Source: Pseudomonas marginalis
Lineage (GTDB): Bacteria > Pseudomonadota > Gammaproteobacteria > Pseudomonadales > Pseudomonadaceae
NCBI RefSeq assembly: GCF_001645105.1
Contig: NZ_LKEG01000057.1
Span: 32,752 to 96,751, forward strand
DNA: 64,000 nt
Direction of reading: 5' to 3'
Position 1 is the stretch's first letter; each line of letters begins with the position of its first letter. This document shows, one piece after another, positions 15,997 through 24,207 of the stretch. The position numbers and the translations under genes were made by a program. The notes under the pieces were generated by a model, which was not told the origin of the DNA, searched no databases, and was given only the letters and a program-made list of their open reading frames with translations.

Positions 15997-16254
15997 ATGA
16001 CTTATTTGATAGATGCCTGGCTGGACCGCCCACACCCCTACCTGCGGATCCTGCATCGGGAAACCGGTGAAGTCTGTGCGGTACTGGAAGAAGAAGCGCT
16101 GAATGAACTGCAGGACCAGGGCGACCTGGACGTCAACGGGCTGAGCTCGAGTGAACCTGGGGTGCTGAAGGAGGTGGTACGTAATCTGTTTCTGTTCTGC
16201 TATGCCCGAGCGTTGCGCCCGGCGACGGAGCTGAATGGCAAGTTCCATCCATGA
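15997..16254 (+). CDS. Small conserved hypothetical protein, predicted Fur-regulated (PA4570-like)
   Basis: 85 residues, acidic and probably cytoplasmic: MTYLIDAWLDRPHPYLRILH, then GEVCAVLEEEALNELQDQGD and LFLFCYARALRPATELNG. I recognise it by position and sequence character as the pseudomonad gene found between ispB and fklB (PA4570 in P. aeruginosa); no function is known to me. The start at 15997 follows AAGGAGAACGACC; an in-frame upstream start at 15973 lies inside the Fur box and is unlikely. The Fur box predicts expression under iron limitation. No iron-binding motif is evident. Confidence 0.85.
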   Translation: MTYLIDAWLDRPHPYLRILHRETGEVCAVLEEEALNELQDQGDLDVNGLSSSEPGVLKEVVRNLFLFCYARALRPATELNGKFHP

Positions 16255-16287
16255 ACCACCACGCACATTCTGTGAGTACGGGCCTTA

Positions 16288-16415
16288 TGTGGGAGTGGGC
16301 TTGTTGTGGCGAGCACGCTTGCTTGCGCTGGGGTGCGAAGCGCCCCTGACTGCCGACGACTGCTGCGCAGCCGAGCGGGAGCATGCGCCCTCGCCACGAC
16401 AAACCCGCTCCCACA
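16288..16415. repeat. Composite REP palindrome between PA4570-like gene and fklB
   Basis: The outer arms TGTGGGAGTGGGCTTGT and ACAAACCCGCTCCCACA enclose an inner degraded palindrome (TGGCGAGCACGCTTGC ... CTCGCCACGA). It sits between convergent genes and may serve as the 3' end of both transcripts. Confidence 0.75.
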
Positions 16416-16446
16416 CAAGCCCAACACCCACAGAAATCAGCAGGTC

Positions 16447-17064
16447 TTACAGAACGTCGAGCAGCTCGACGTCAAACACCAGAACGCTGTGCGGCGGGAT
16501 GCTGCCAACGCCTTGAGCGCCGTAAGCCAGTTCGCTCGGCACGTACAGGCGCCATTTGCTGCCGGCATTCATCAGTTGCAGGGCTTCGGTCCAGCCGGCG
16601 ATCACGCCGCCCACCGGGAATTCTGCAGGCTGGCCGCGATCGTAGGAGCTGTCGAACACAGTGCCATCGATCAGCGTGCCGTGGTAGTGAGTACGCACTT
16701 GGTCTTCACGGGTCGGCTTGGCGCCGTCACCGGCAGTCAGCACTTCAAATTGCAGGCCGGAAGCCAGGGTGGTGATGCCATCACGCTTGGCGTTTTCAGC
16801 CAGGAATGCCAGGCCAGCGCCAGCCGCCGCTTCAGCCTTGGCGGCCGCTTCGGCTTGCATGATTTCGCGGATCACCTTGAAGCTGGCGGCCATTTGTTCC
16901 TGGTCGACACGGCTTGGCTTGCCGGCGAATGCGTCGGTCAGGCCAGCCAGGATCGCGTCCAGGCTGACGCCCGGTGGTGGGTTGTCGCGCAGTTGGTCGC
17001 CCAACTGACGGCCGATACCGTAGCTGACGCGGGTTTCGTCGGTGGACAGATTAACTTCGGACAT
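16447..17064 (-). CDS. fklB: FKBP-type peptidyl-prolyl cis-trans isomerase FklB
   Basis: 205 residues. The N-terminal helical dimerisation part (SEVNLSTDETRVSYGIGRQL to ~95, with an alanine-rich helix AEAAAKAEAAAGAG) is followed by an FKBP domain: VRTHYHGTLIDGTVFDSSYD, FPVGGVIAGWTEALQLM, YVPSELAYGAQGVGSIPPHS. There is no signal peptide, so it works in the cytoplasm, unlike the related periplasmic FkpA or surface Mip. The start at 17064 gives the normal FklB length; the open frame continues to 17187. Confidence 0.94.
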   Translation of the reverse strand: MSEVNLSTDETRVSYGIGRQLGDQLRDNPPPGVSLDAILAGLTDAFAGKPSRVDQEQMAASFKVIREIMQAEAAAKAEAAAGAGLAFLAENAKRDGITTLASGLQFEVLTAGDGAKPTREDQVRTHYHGTLIDGTVFDSSYDRGQPAEFPVGGVIAGWTEALQLMNAGSKWRLYVPSELAYGAQGVGSIPPHSVLVFDVELLDVL

Positions 17065-17316
17065 GAAGAGGCTCCGCTGTAGGACAGCACGGTTTCCCGC
17101 GCCATCCAGAACTAAAAGGGCCCGCAGACTAGCACACAAGACCCGCCCATGATCAGCCCCCTCCCCCGTCAGCCACTGCGCTGGCACCCCTTCGTCGCTC
17201 TGCGACGAAATAGCATTTCAGATTCATCTCTTGTCGCCGATACAGCCCTACACAGCAGCTGGCTCCAAAATCAATAACCGTCCAGCACACCCCCATTTTT
17301 TCCTGCGGAGCATTCA

Positions 17317-19236
17317 ATGAACAGCTGGTTCGGCAACATCAGCGTCAACCTCAAACTCGGCCTGGGCTTCGGCCTGGTGCTCGTCCTCACCTCGATCCTG
17401 GCCCTCACCGGCTGGACCAGCCTCGGCGGCCTGATCGACCGCAGTAACTGGATGAGTGATATCACCCAGCTCAACGCGTCGTTGACCAAACTGCGAATCG
17501 TGCGCCTGCAATACATGCTCGCCAACGGCGACGAAGCCGTGGCCCAGAATGTACAGACCAGCCTGGATGCTTTCGCGGCCCAGCAACAGAAACTCCTGGA
17601 CAGCTTCAAGAGCCCGGAAAACCTCAAGCTGCTCAACGAGCAGAAAGGCGTCATTACCGCCTATCAACAGTCCCTGAACAAAATGCGTGAGGCCTACCGT
17701 AACGGCAATGCCTCTCGCCAGGTGATGGGCGACAAGGCCGATATCGCCAACGCACAGATCGAAGCGTTGGACACCAAAGTGCAGCAGATGCCCGAAAGCC
17801 CGGAGCGTTTCAGCCAATTCCAGGCCGTGACACGAGCCAAAGAAGAGTTCATGTTGGCCCGCTATGAAGTGCGGGGCTACATCGCCAACGTCAGCCCGGA
17901 CACCGAAGCCCGTGCCGCCGCACAAATTGAAAAAGCCATCAGTGGCTTGAAAGGTCTCAGCGCCGTATTCGGTGCGAGCGAGCAAAGCGCTTTGACTGCG
18001 CTTGAAACAGCCCTTGGCGCCTACCGCACGGCCGTGCAGAACTACAAGGCAGCCAACGCCAACATCGTCACCGCCCGTGCCGAGATGACCACACAGGGTG
18101 CCGACATCGTCACCATCAGCGACAAGCTGTACGAAATTCAACTGAACCGCCGCGATGCCGAAAGCGCCCAGGCCCGTAGCCTGCAATTGATCAGCACCTT
18201 GCTGGCGCTGCTGGTTGGCGTCATCGCCGCATGGGTCATCACCCGCCAGATCACCCGACCGATCCAGGAAACCCTGGCCGTGGTAGAACGCATTGCCTCC
18301 GGCGACTTGAGCCACAACATCCAGGTCACGCGCCGTGATGAACTGGGCGTGCTGCAACAAGGCATCCAGCGCATGGGCACTACCCTGCGCGAATTGATCA
18401 GCGGTATTCGCGACGGCGTGACGCAGATTGCCAGCGCCGCTGAAGAGTTGTCGGCGGTGACCGAGCAAACCAGCGCCGGCGTGAACAGCCAGAAGATCGA
18501 GACCGATCAGGTCGCCACCGCGATGCACGAAATGACGGCCACTGTGCAGGAAGTCGCGCGTAACGCCGAACAGGCGTCCCTGGCCGCCGCAGATGCCGAT
18601 GGTCAAGCCCGCGCAGGCGACAAAGTGGTCGCTGAAGCCATCGCTCAGATCGAGCGCCTGGCCGCGGAAGTGGCCCGTTCCACCGATGCCATGACCCACC
18701 TGCAACAAGAGAGCAACAAGATCGGCAGCGTGATGGACGTGATCAAGGCTGTGGCCGAACAGACCAACCTGCTGGCCCTCAACGCGGCGATTGAAGCGGC
18801 GCGTGCCGGTGAAGCCGGCCGTGGGTTTGCTGTGGTGGCTGACGAAGTGCGCGGCCTGGCCCAGCGCACGCAAAAATCCACCGAGGAAATCGAAGGCCTG
18901 GTCGCCGGCTTGCAGAACGGCACCCAGCAAGTGGCCAACGTGATGAACAACAGCCGCAGCCTCACCGACAGCAGCGTTGAGCTGACGCGCAAGGCCGGTG
19001 TATCGCTGGAGAACATCACCCGTACGGTGTCAAACATCCAGTCGATGAACCAGCAGATCGCCGCCGCCGCAGAACAGCAAAGCGCCGTGGCGGAAGAGAT
19101 CAGCCGCAGCATTGTGAATGTGCGTGATGTGTCGGAGCAGACTGCTACGGCGAGCGATGAGACGGCCAAGTCGAGTGTGGAACTGGCGCGGTTGGGTAGC
19201 CAACTGCAGCAGATGGTCAGTCACTTCCGGGTATAA
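17317..19236 (+). CDS. Methyl-accepting chemotaxis protein with helical bimodular sensor domain
   Basis: 639 residues. Membrane helix 1 at about 15-34, a long all-helical periplasmic region (35-285), membrane helix 2 at about 289-310, HAMP (about 311-364), then the cytoplasmic signalling coiled coil with the hairpin tip EQTNLLALNAAIEAARAGEA at about 481-500. The length and helical periplasmic part fit the HBM sensor class, exemplified by McpS of P. putida which detects TCA-cycle acids; the ligand here is not known. There is no C-terminal CheR/CheB tethering pentapeptide (ends MVSHFRV). Monocistronic, bounded by a REP hairpin and a terminator. Confidence 0.93.
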   Translation: MNSWFGNISVNLKLGLGFGLVLVLTSILALTGWTSLGGLIDRSNWMSDITQLNASLTKLRIVRLQYMLANGDEAVAQNVQTSLDAFAAQQQKLLDSFKSPENLKLLNEQKGVITAYQQSLNKMREAYRNGNASRQVMGDKADIANAQIEALDTKVQQMPESPERFSQFQAVTRAKEEFMLARYEVRGYIANVSPDTEARAAAQIEKAISGLKGLSAVFGASEQSALTALETALGAYRTAVQNYKAANANIVTARAEMTTQGADIVTISDKLYEIQLNRRDAESAQARSLQLISTLLALLVGVIAAWVITRQITRPIQETLAVVERIASGDLSHNIQVTRRDELGVLQQGIQRMGTTLRELISGIRDGVTQIASAAEELSAVTEQTSAGVNSQKIETDQVATAMHEMTATVQEVARNAEQASLAAADADGQARAGDKVVAEAIAQIERLAAEVARSTDAMTHLQQESNKIGSVMDVIKAVAEQTNLLALNAAIEAARAGEAGRGFAVVADEVRGLAQRTQKSTEEIEGLVAGLQNGTQQVANVMNNSRSLTDSSVELTRKAGVSLENITRTVSNIQSMNQQIAAAAEQQSAVAEEISRSIVNVRDVSEQTATASDETAKSSVELARLGSQLQQMVSHFRV

Positions 19237-19246
19237 AACCGCAATC

Positions 19247-19280
19247 CCTGTGGCGAGGGAGCTTGCTCCCTCGCCACAGG
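19247..19280. repeat. Single REP hairpin after the chemoreceptor
   Basis: Perfect palindrome CCTGTGGCGAGGGAGC-TT-GCTCCCTCGCCACAGG with 16-bp arms and a 2-nt centre. The pair GCAATCCC (19241-19248) and GGGATTGC (19303-19310) encloses it. It has the same core as the MITE interior at 5041. Confidence 0.85.
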
Positions 19281-19311
19281 CAAACAGCCCCAGCCACTCA
19301 CGGGGATTGCA

Positions 19312-19340
19312 AAAAAACCGCCCTACCCAGGCGGTTTTTT
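19312..19340. terminator. Bidirectional terminator
   Basis: AAAAAACCGCC / GGCGGTTTTTT, perfect 11-bp stem with a 7-nt loop and U-tracts for both strands, placed between the convergent chemoreceptor and VOC genes. Confidence 0.92.
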
Positions 19341-19359
19341 ATTGCCTGCGATTTGCCCT

Positions 19360-19728
19360 TCAGCCCTCGCCTTCCTCGACAAACACCACCCGATTTCCAA
19401 ACGGATCCTTGATGCTCATCTCCCGCGATCCCCAAGGCGTTTCTTCAACCCCGGGCTTGGCATACCGATAGTCCTTGCCCGCCAACTGTTGCTGATAGGC
19501 ATCCACGCCTTGCGCTTGAATCCGCACCGCCGCACCCGGCGAGGCATCGCCATGGTGCTCAGTCAAATGCAGCACACATTCGCCCAGCGACACCTGCAAA
19601 TACAGCGGGAAATTCGCCTCGAAACGATGCTGCCAATCCACTTTGAACCCCAGGAAGTCGACGTAGAACTCCAAGGCCTTGGCCTCGTCGAAAATTCGCA
19701 GAATGGGGGTGACTTTTCCTAAGTGCAT
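19360..19728 (-). CDS. VOC-family (glyoxalase/bleomycin-resistance type) protein
   Basis: 122 residues, a single VOC module pair: HLGKVTPILRIFDEAKALEF, FYVDFLGFKVDWQHRFEANF, then LHLTEHHGDASPG and the C-terminal EMSIKDPFGNRVVFVEEGEG. Possible metal ligands are His in LHLTEHHG and Glu in VVFVEE. Substrate unknown; this subtype is often annotated as a glyoxalase superfamily protein. ATG at 19728; the longer open frame to 19866 overlaps the aminoacylase gene and is not used. Confidence 0.88.
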   Translation of the reverse strand: MHLGKVTPILRIFDEAKALEFYVDFLGFKVDWQHRFEANFPLYLQVSLGECVLHLTEHHGDASPGAAVRIQAQGVDAYQQQLAGKDYRYAKPGVEETPWGSREMSIKDPFGNRVVFVEEGEG

Positions 19729-19757
19729 GGTGACCGCTCCGTTTATGAGAACGCCCA

Positions 19758-21221
19758 CTATAGAGACGAAAACCCACGACGCAAATCCCCACTGCGTGCC
19801 AGGAAACGACCCGGCCGCTGGCCATTCGCCTGCCCGTCGCTGTAGCTCAACACGCCGTTGACCCACACCCCATCGATGCCCTCGGCCGCGCGCTGCGGTT
19901 CCTTGAAGTCCGCCACATCACGCACGCGCAACGGGTCGAACAACACCAGGTCAGCCCAGTGTCCCTCGCGGATTTCACCCCGATCAGCCAGGCCAAAACG
20001 CGCCGCGGACAAGCCGGTCATCTTGTGCACAGCGGTGTGCAACGGGAACAACCCCACATCGCGGCTGAAATGCCCCAGCACCCGTGGAAACGCGCCCCAC
20101 AAACGCGGATGCGGGAACGGATCCTCAGGCAAACCATCCGACCCCACCATCGATAACGGATGCGCCAGGATCCGCCGCACATCCGCCTCGTCCATCCCGT
20201 AATACACCGCCCCTGCCGGTTGTAGCCGGCGTGCGGCGTCCATCAACGAAACGTCCCACTCAGCGGCAATCTCCTGCAAATCGCGCCCGCCCATCGCCGG
20301 GCACGGCGTCGACCAGGTAATGGTGATACGAAACGCGTCCGTCACTTGTTTGAGGTCCAGGGTCGAAGAACTCGCGGCATAGGGGTAGCAATCACAGCCC
20401 ACCGGATGGGTTTTCGCCGCCCGTTCCAGCGACGCCAACAGCTGCGGACTACGCCCCCAATTACCGGCACCGGCACATTTGAGGTGGGAAATGATCACCG
20501 GCACCTTGGCATGTCGGCCGATCAGAAACGCCTCGTCCATCGCCTCCAGCACCGGTTCGAATTCACTGCGCAAATGGGTGGTGTACACCGCACCGAACGC
20601 GGTGAGGGCCTCACTCAGTTGCAGCACTTCGTCGGTCTCGGCGTTGAATGCACTGGCGTAGGCCAGGCCTGTGGATAAACCGAGGGCGCCGGCTTCGAGG
20701 CTCTCTTGCAACTGCACGCGCATGGCGGCGATTTCATCCGCCGAGGCGGTGCGGTGCAGGTCGTCCATGTGGTTGCTGCGCAACGCGGTATGGCCGATCA
20801 ACGCCGCGACGTTCACCGCAGGATGTGCGCTTTCTACTGCAGCCCGGTAATCGGCAAAACGCGGGTAAACAAACGCCTCACGCGTGCCCAACAGGTTCAT
20901 CGGGTCCGGCGGATCGCTGCGCAAGCTCACAGGCGACGCGCTGATGCCGCAGTTGCCGACAATCACCGTGGTCACGCCCTGGCTGAGCTTGGGCAACATC
21001 TGCGGGTGGCGGATCACCACCGTGTCGTCGTGGGTGTGCACGTCAATGAACCCCGGCGCCAACACGCGGCCGGTGGCGTCAACTTCATGCTCGGCCATGG
21101 CCGTCGACAAATCGCCAATCGCTTCGATGCGCCCGTCGCGCAGCCCCACATCAGCGACATAGCCGGGCGTGTTGCTGCCATCAATGATCAGCGCCTGGCG
21201 TATCAACGTGTCGTACTTCAT
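19758..21221 (-). CDS. N-acyl-D-amino-acid deacylase (D-aminoacylase)
   Basis: 487 residues, amidohydrolase superfamily. The metal-binding HTHDD (His62, His64) lies in APGFIDVHTHDDTVVIRHP and Cys91 in VGNCG is the bridging cysteine characteristic of D-aminoacylases; the catalytic Asp is in SMVGSDGLPEDPFPHPR. It hydrolyses N-acyl-D-amino acids to free D-amino acids in the cytoplasm. The start at 21221 is used; the open frame continues into the RpiR gene. Forms an operon with the RpiR regulator (1 bp between) and the GntP permease, suggesting uptake and use of D-amino-acid conjugates. Confidence 0.92.
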   Translation of the reverse strand: MKYDTLIRQALIIDGSNTPGYVADVGLRDGRIEAIGDLSTAMAEHEVDATGRVLAPGFIDVHTHDDTVVIRHPQMLPKLSQGVTTVIVGNCGISASPVSLRSDPPDPMNLLGTREAFVYPRFADYRAAVESAHPAVNVAALIGHTALRSNHMDDLHRTASADEIAAMRVQLQESLEAGALGLSTGLAYASAFNAETDEVLQLSEALTAFGAVYTTHLRSEFEPVLEAMDEAFLIGRHAKVPVIISHLKCAGAGNWGRSPQLLASLERAAKTHPVGCDCYPYAASSSTLDLKQVTDAFRITITWSTPCPAMGGRDLQEIAAEWDVSLMDAARRLQPAGAVYYGMDEADVRRILAHPLSMVGSDGLPEDPFPHPRLWGAFPRVLGHFSRDVGLFPLHTAVHKMTGLSAARFGLADRGEIREGHWADLVLFDPLRVRDVADFKEPQRAAEGIDGVWVNGVLSYSDGQANGQRPGRFLARSGDLRRGFSSL

Positions 21222-21222
21222 T

Positions 21223-22083
21223 TCAGTCTCCAAGCGGCAGGCTGTCAGGGCCACCGCGATAATCGTCCAGGGCCAGCTTGATCCGGCGCAGGCGCTCCTG
21301 GTTGTCGTCCGGCAGGGCCAAGGCCAGCTCGGTAGCGAGCAGGTCGATGGCCAGCAGCATGCCGTAGCGCGCCGCCGTGGGTTTGTAGATAAAGCTGGTT
21401 TCGGCCGGTTGCAGCGGCAGCAGCACATCTGCCAGTTGCGCCAAGGGTGAATCCGCAAGGGTGATGGCGACGATGCGCGCGTCGTAGTTGCGCGCCAGTT
21501 CCACCACGTCCAGCAGTTCGGGGGTGAGGCCGGTCAAGGAGCACACGATCAGCGCATGCTCCGGCCCCAGGGTCGCGGCCGTGACACGCATCATCACGGG
21601 GTCATGACAGGCGGCAATCGGATAGCCCAGACGCACCAGCCGTACCTGCAACTCATCGCTGCACAGGCTCGACGGGCCGCCCATACCGAACGCATGGATC
21701 ATCCGCGCCTTGCCCAGCAGGTTGACCGCATCAACAAAGCTCGCCTGGTTGAACCCGGACAAGTGCTGGCGCAACGTCGCCTCGATATCCCCCAGGATCT
21801 GCCGATGAAACGCCGATTGCTCCGGTAACCCCGCAGGGTCGAGGAAGCGACTGCCGACCCCACTGGCCTGCGCCAATTGCAGGCGCAAGTCACGCAAGTC
21901 CCTACACCCCACACTGCGCGCGAACCGCGACAAGGTGGCCGTGCTGACCTCGGCCCGTTGGGACAATGCCTCCAGGCTGGCCGACGCGGCAAAGCCCACA
22001 TCATCGAGCATCAGCTTGGCGATACGCCCTTCGCCGGCGCTGAAGGAATCCTGACGGGCGCGGATCTGGTAGAGGATGTCCAT
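21223..22083 (-). CDS. RpiR/MurR-family transcriptional regulator
   Basis: 286 residues. N-terminal helix-turn-helix (about 1-77; LEALSQRAEVSTATLSRFAR) and a C-terminal SIS sugar-isomerase-like domain (about 125-255; MIHAFGMGGPSSLCSDELQV). RpiR regulators usually bind a phosphosugar; in this gene order with D-aminoacylase and a GntP permease, the effector is more likely an amino-acid-related or N-acyl compound (inference). It lies 1 bp upstream of the aminoacylase start and 26 bp downstream of the permease. Confidence 0.9.
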   Translation of the reverse strand: MDILYQIRARQDSFSAGEGRIAKLMLDDVGFAASASLEALSQRAEVSTATLSRFARSVGCRDLRDLRLQLAQASGVGSRFLDPAGLPEQSAFHRQILGDIEATLRQHLSGFNQASFVDAVNLLGKARMIHAFGMGGPSSLCSDELQVRLVRLGYPIAACHDPVMMRVTAATLGPEHALIVCSLTGLTPELLDVVELARNYDARIVAITLADSPLAQLADVLLPLQPAETSFIYKPTAARYGMLLAIDLLATELALALPDDNQERLRRIKLALDDYRGGPDSLPLGD

Positions 22084-22109
22084 GGGGTCTCCGGGTTACA
22101 AAATGAGGC

Positions 22110-23459
22110 TCATAAAACAAGAGACAGGCCGTAGGTGAGACCGAATGCCACCACAGAAATCAACGTCTCCAGCACGGTCCAGGTCTTGAAGGTCTGGATC
22201 ACCGTCATATTGAAGTATTCCTTGATCAGCCAGAAGCCGCCGTCGTTCACGTGGGAAAAGATCACCGAGCCCGCACCGGTGGCCAACACCAGCAATTCGG
22301 GGTGTGGATAACCCAGGCCCATGGCGACCGGTGCTACAACACCAGAGGCGGTGGTCATGGCAACGGTGGCCGAGCCCGTGGCGATCCGCATCAACGCGGC
22401 AAACAGCCACCCCATCACCAGCGGCGACAAGTGGAACGCGTGGGCCAGACCAAGAATTTCGTTAGTCACTCCGGCGTCCACCAGGATCCGGTTCAAGCCG
22501 CCCCCCGCCCCCACCAGCAAGGTGATGCTCGCGGTCGGCGCGAGGCATTCATTGGTGAACGTGAGGATCGACTCGCGGTTGAAACCCTGCGCAATACCCA
22601 AGGTCCAGAAGCTCACCAAGGTCGCCACCAGCAGCGCAATCACCGAGTTGCCGATAAACAGCAGGAACTGGTTGAAACCGGTGCCCGGCGTGGAAATCAC
22701 GTTGGCCCAGCCGCCGATCATCATCAGCACCACCGGCAACAGAATGGTGCCCATGGTCAGCGTAAAGCTTGGCAAGCGTGTACGCGGTTCGCGGTCGATG
22801 AACTGGCGTTCCAGCGGATTTTCCGCCGGCAGGTGAATGCGCGGCACAATGAATTTGGCGTAGAGCGGGCCGGCGATGATTGCCGTGGGGATACCAATGA
22901 GGATCGCATACAGCACGGTCTGCCCCACCGATGCGTTATACGCCAGCACCGCCATCATCGCGGCCGGGTGCGGCGGCACCAGCGCATGCACCACCGACAG
23001 GCCGGCGACCATCGGCAAACCGACCATCAGGATCGACACGCCCACACGCCGCGCCACGGTAAAGGCGATCGGCACCAGCAGCACAAAACCCACCTCGAAA
23101 AACAGCGGCAATCCCACCAGAAAGGCGATGCACACCATGGCCCAGTGCGCATTGCGCTCGCCAAACCGGTTGATCAACGTACGCGCCACCTGCTCGGCAC
23201 CGCCGGACTCGGCCATCATCTTGCCAAGCATGGTGCCCAGCGCCACGACCAGGGCGATATGCCCCAGGGTCTTGCCGACGCCCGCTTCGTAAGAGCCCAT
23301 AATGGTGTCCGCCGGCATCCCGGCCATCAGCGCCAGGCCGATGGACACCAGGGTGATGACGATAAACGGATTGAGCCGGTAACGTGCAATCAGCACGATC
23401 AAAGCAATGATGGCGATGGCAGCGTATGCCAATAGCCCCAAGCCCGGTGATGCGGCCAT
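22110..23459 (-). CDS. GntP-family permease
   Basis: 449 residues with about 12 hydrophobic segments and GntP blocks such as ARYRLNPFIVITLVSIGLA, MAESGGAEQVARTLINRFGE and VPPHPAAMMAVLAYNASVGQ. The family takes up gluconate and related acids by proton symport; in D-aminoacylase operons it is often labelled D-aminoacylase-associated permease or gluconate:H+ symporter. First gene of the three-gene operon. ATG at 23459 with GAGGAGTACCGC in front; the in-frame start at 23513 is not preferred. Substrate inferred only from neighbours. Confidence 0.9.
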   Translation of the reverse strand: MAASPGLGLLAYAAIAIIALIVLIARYRLNPFIVITLVSIGLALMAGMPADTIMGSYEAGVGKTLGHIALVVALGTMLGKMMAESGGAEQVARTLINRFGERNAHWAMVCIAFLVGLPLFFEVGFVLLVPIAFTVARRVGVSILMVGLPMVAGLSVVHALVPPHPAAMMAVLAYNASVGQTVLYAILIGIPTAIIAGPLYAKFIVPRIHLPAENPLERQFIDREPRTRLPSFTLTMGTILLPVVLMMIGGWANVISTPGTGFNQFLLFIGNSVIALLVATLVSFWTLGIAQGFNRESILTFTNECLAPTASITLLVGAGGGLNRILVDAGVTNEILGLAHAFHLSPLVMGWLFAALMRIATGSATVAMTTASGVVAPVAMGLGYPHPELLVLATGAGSVIFSHVNDGGFWLIKEYFNMTVIQTFKTWTVLETLISVVAFGLTYGLSLVL

Positions 23460-23707
23460 GCGGTACTCCTCGGAAAGGGTCACGTCGAATGAGTTGTGAA
23501 ACTCATAAATCATTACCGAGGAGTGTTTTCAATTTTTATGAAAGTAATTTTCGCCAACGGACAAGCGGTGTCGCGCTGGGATATGCCCGACAACCGTGTA
23601 TGAAAATTCGAGGGGTGTTCTTACATGAAGATCAGACGATGCCGGAAACTCAACGTGCGCCATCGAGTCATAGAATGCGCCTCCACTCATGCCCAGGAAC
23701 ACCGACC

Positions 23708-24088
23708 ATGATTCGCACCGCCCTTGCCGCCAGCGCTATGCTTCTCGCCCTCTGCGGCACCGCCTCGGCCGCCGACAACGCCGCCTTGAAAAAATGCATG
23801 GACAGCGCCAATACGACCGCAGACATGGTCGGTTGCAACGCCAAGGAAACCAAGGTGCAGGATGCGCGCCTGAACAGGGCCTACAAGACCGCCCTCGCCG
23901 CCCAGGAAGGCGCGCGCAAACAGCAACTGCAAGACGTGCAGCGCCTGTGGATAAAATACCGTGACGCCAATTGCGGTTTCGCAGGCTCCGCCACCGGCGG
24001 CACCCTCGACCAGGTCAACGGCTCCGGCTGCGTGCTCGACATGACCCAAACCCGCGCCCAAGAGCTGGAAGACCTGGTCGGGCCATAA
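23708..24088 (+). CDS. LprI-like secreted protein (DUF1311 family)
   Basis: 126 residues. The signal peptide MIRTALAASAMLLALCGTASA is cleaved after ASA, so the protein is periplasmic or exported. Four cysteines (ALKKCMDSAN, MVGCNAKE, DANCGFAG, SGCVLDM) are spaced as in DUF1311/LprI proteins and probably form two disulfides; AYKTALAAQEGARKQQLQDV and QRLWIKYRDANCGF are the core of the domain. LprI of Mycobacterium inhibits lysozyme; a similar role here is only a possibility. Isolated gene, divergent from the GntP operon. Confidence 0.87.
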   Translation: MIRTALAASAMLLALCGTASAADNAALKKCMDSANTTADMVGCNAKETKVQDARLNRAYKTALAAQEGARKQQLQDVQRLWIKYRDANCGFAGSATGGTLDQVNGSGCVLDMTQTRAQELEDLVGP

Positions 24089-24103
24089 CTGCACAAGCCG
24101 ACC

Positions 24104-24155
24104 TCCCGTGGCGAGGGAGCTTGCTCCCGCTGGGCTGCGCAGCGGCCCCAAAAAC
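24104..24155. repeat. Half REP unit
   Basis: CCGTGGCGAGGGAGCTTGCTCCC GC-rich unit, split here as GTGGCGAGGGAGCTTGCTCC followed by GCTGGGCTGCGCAGCGGCCC; same family as the MITE interior and 19247. No inverted partner is present on the right, so it is a single or decayed REP. Confidence 0.65.
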
Positions 24156-24207
24156 CTTCGCAGCGCTGCGCTCTGCAGACCAGCCCGGTAATGCAGAAGC
24201 GGCTCAA

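Noticed and set aside
17314..18930. 538-codon minus-strand frame over the chemoreceptor gene
   Set aside because: Antisense to a clear coding gene; G/H/F-rich composition typical of shadow frames.
22251..23435. Long plus-strand open frame antisense to the GntP permease
   Set aside because: Rich in His, Arg and Gln as an artefact of reading a membrane-protein gene on the opposite strand; no start signal.
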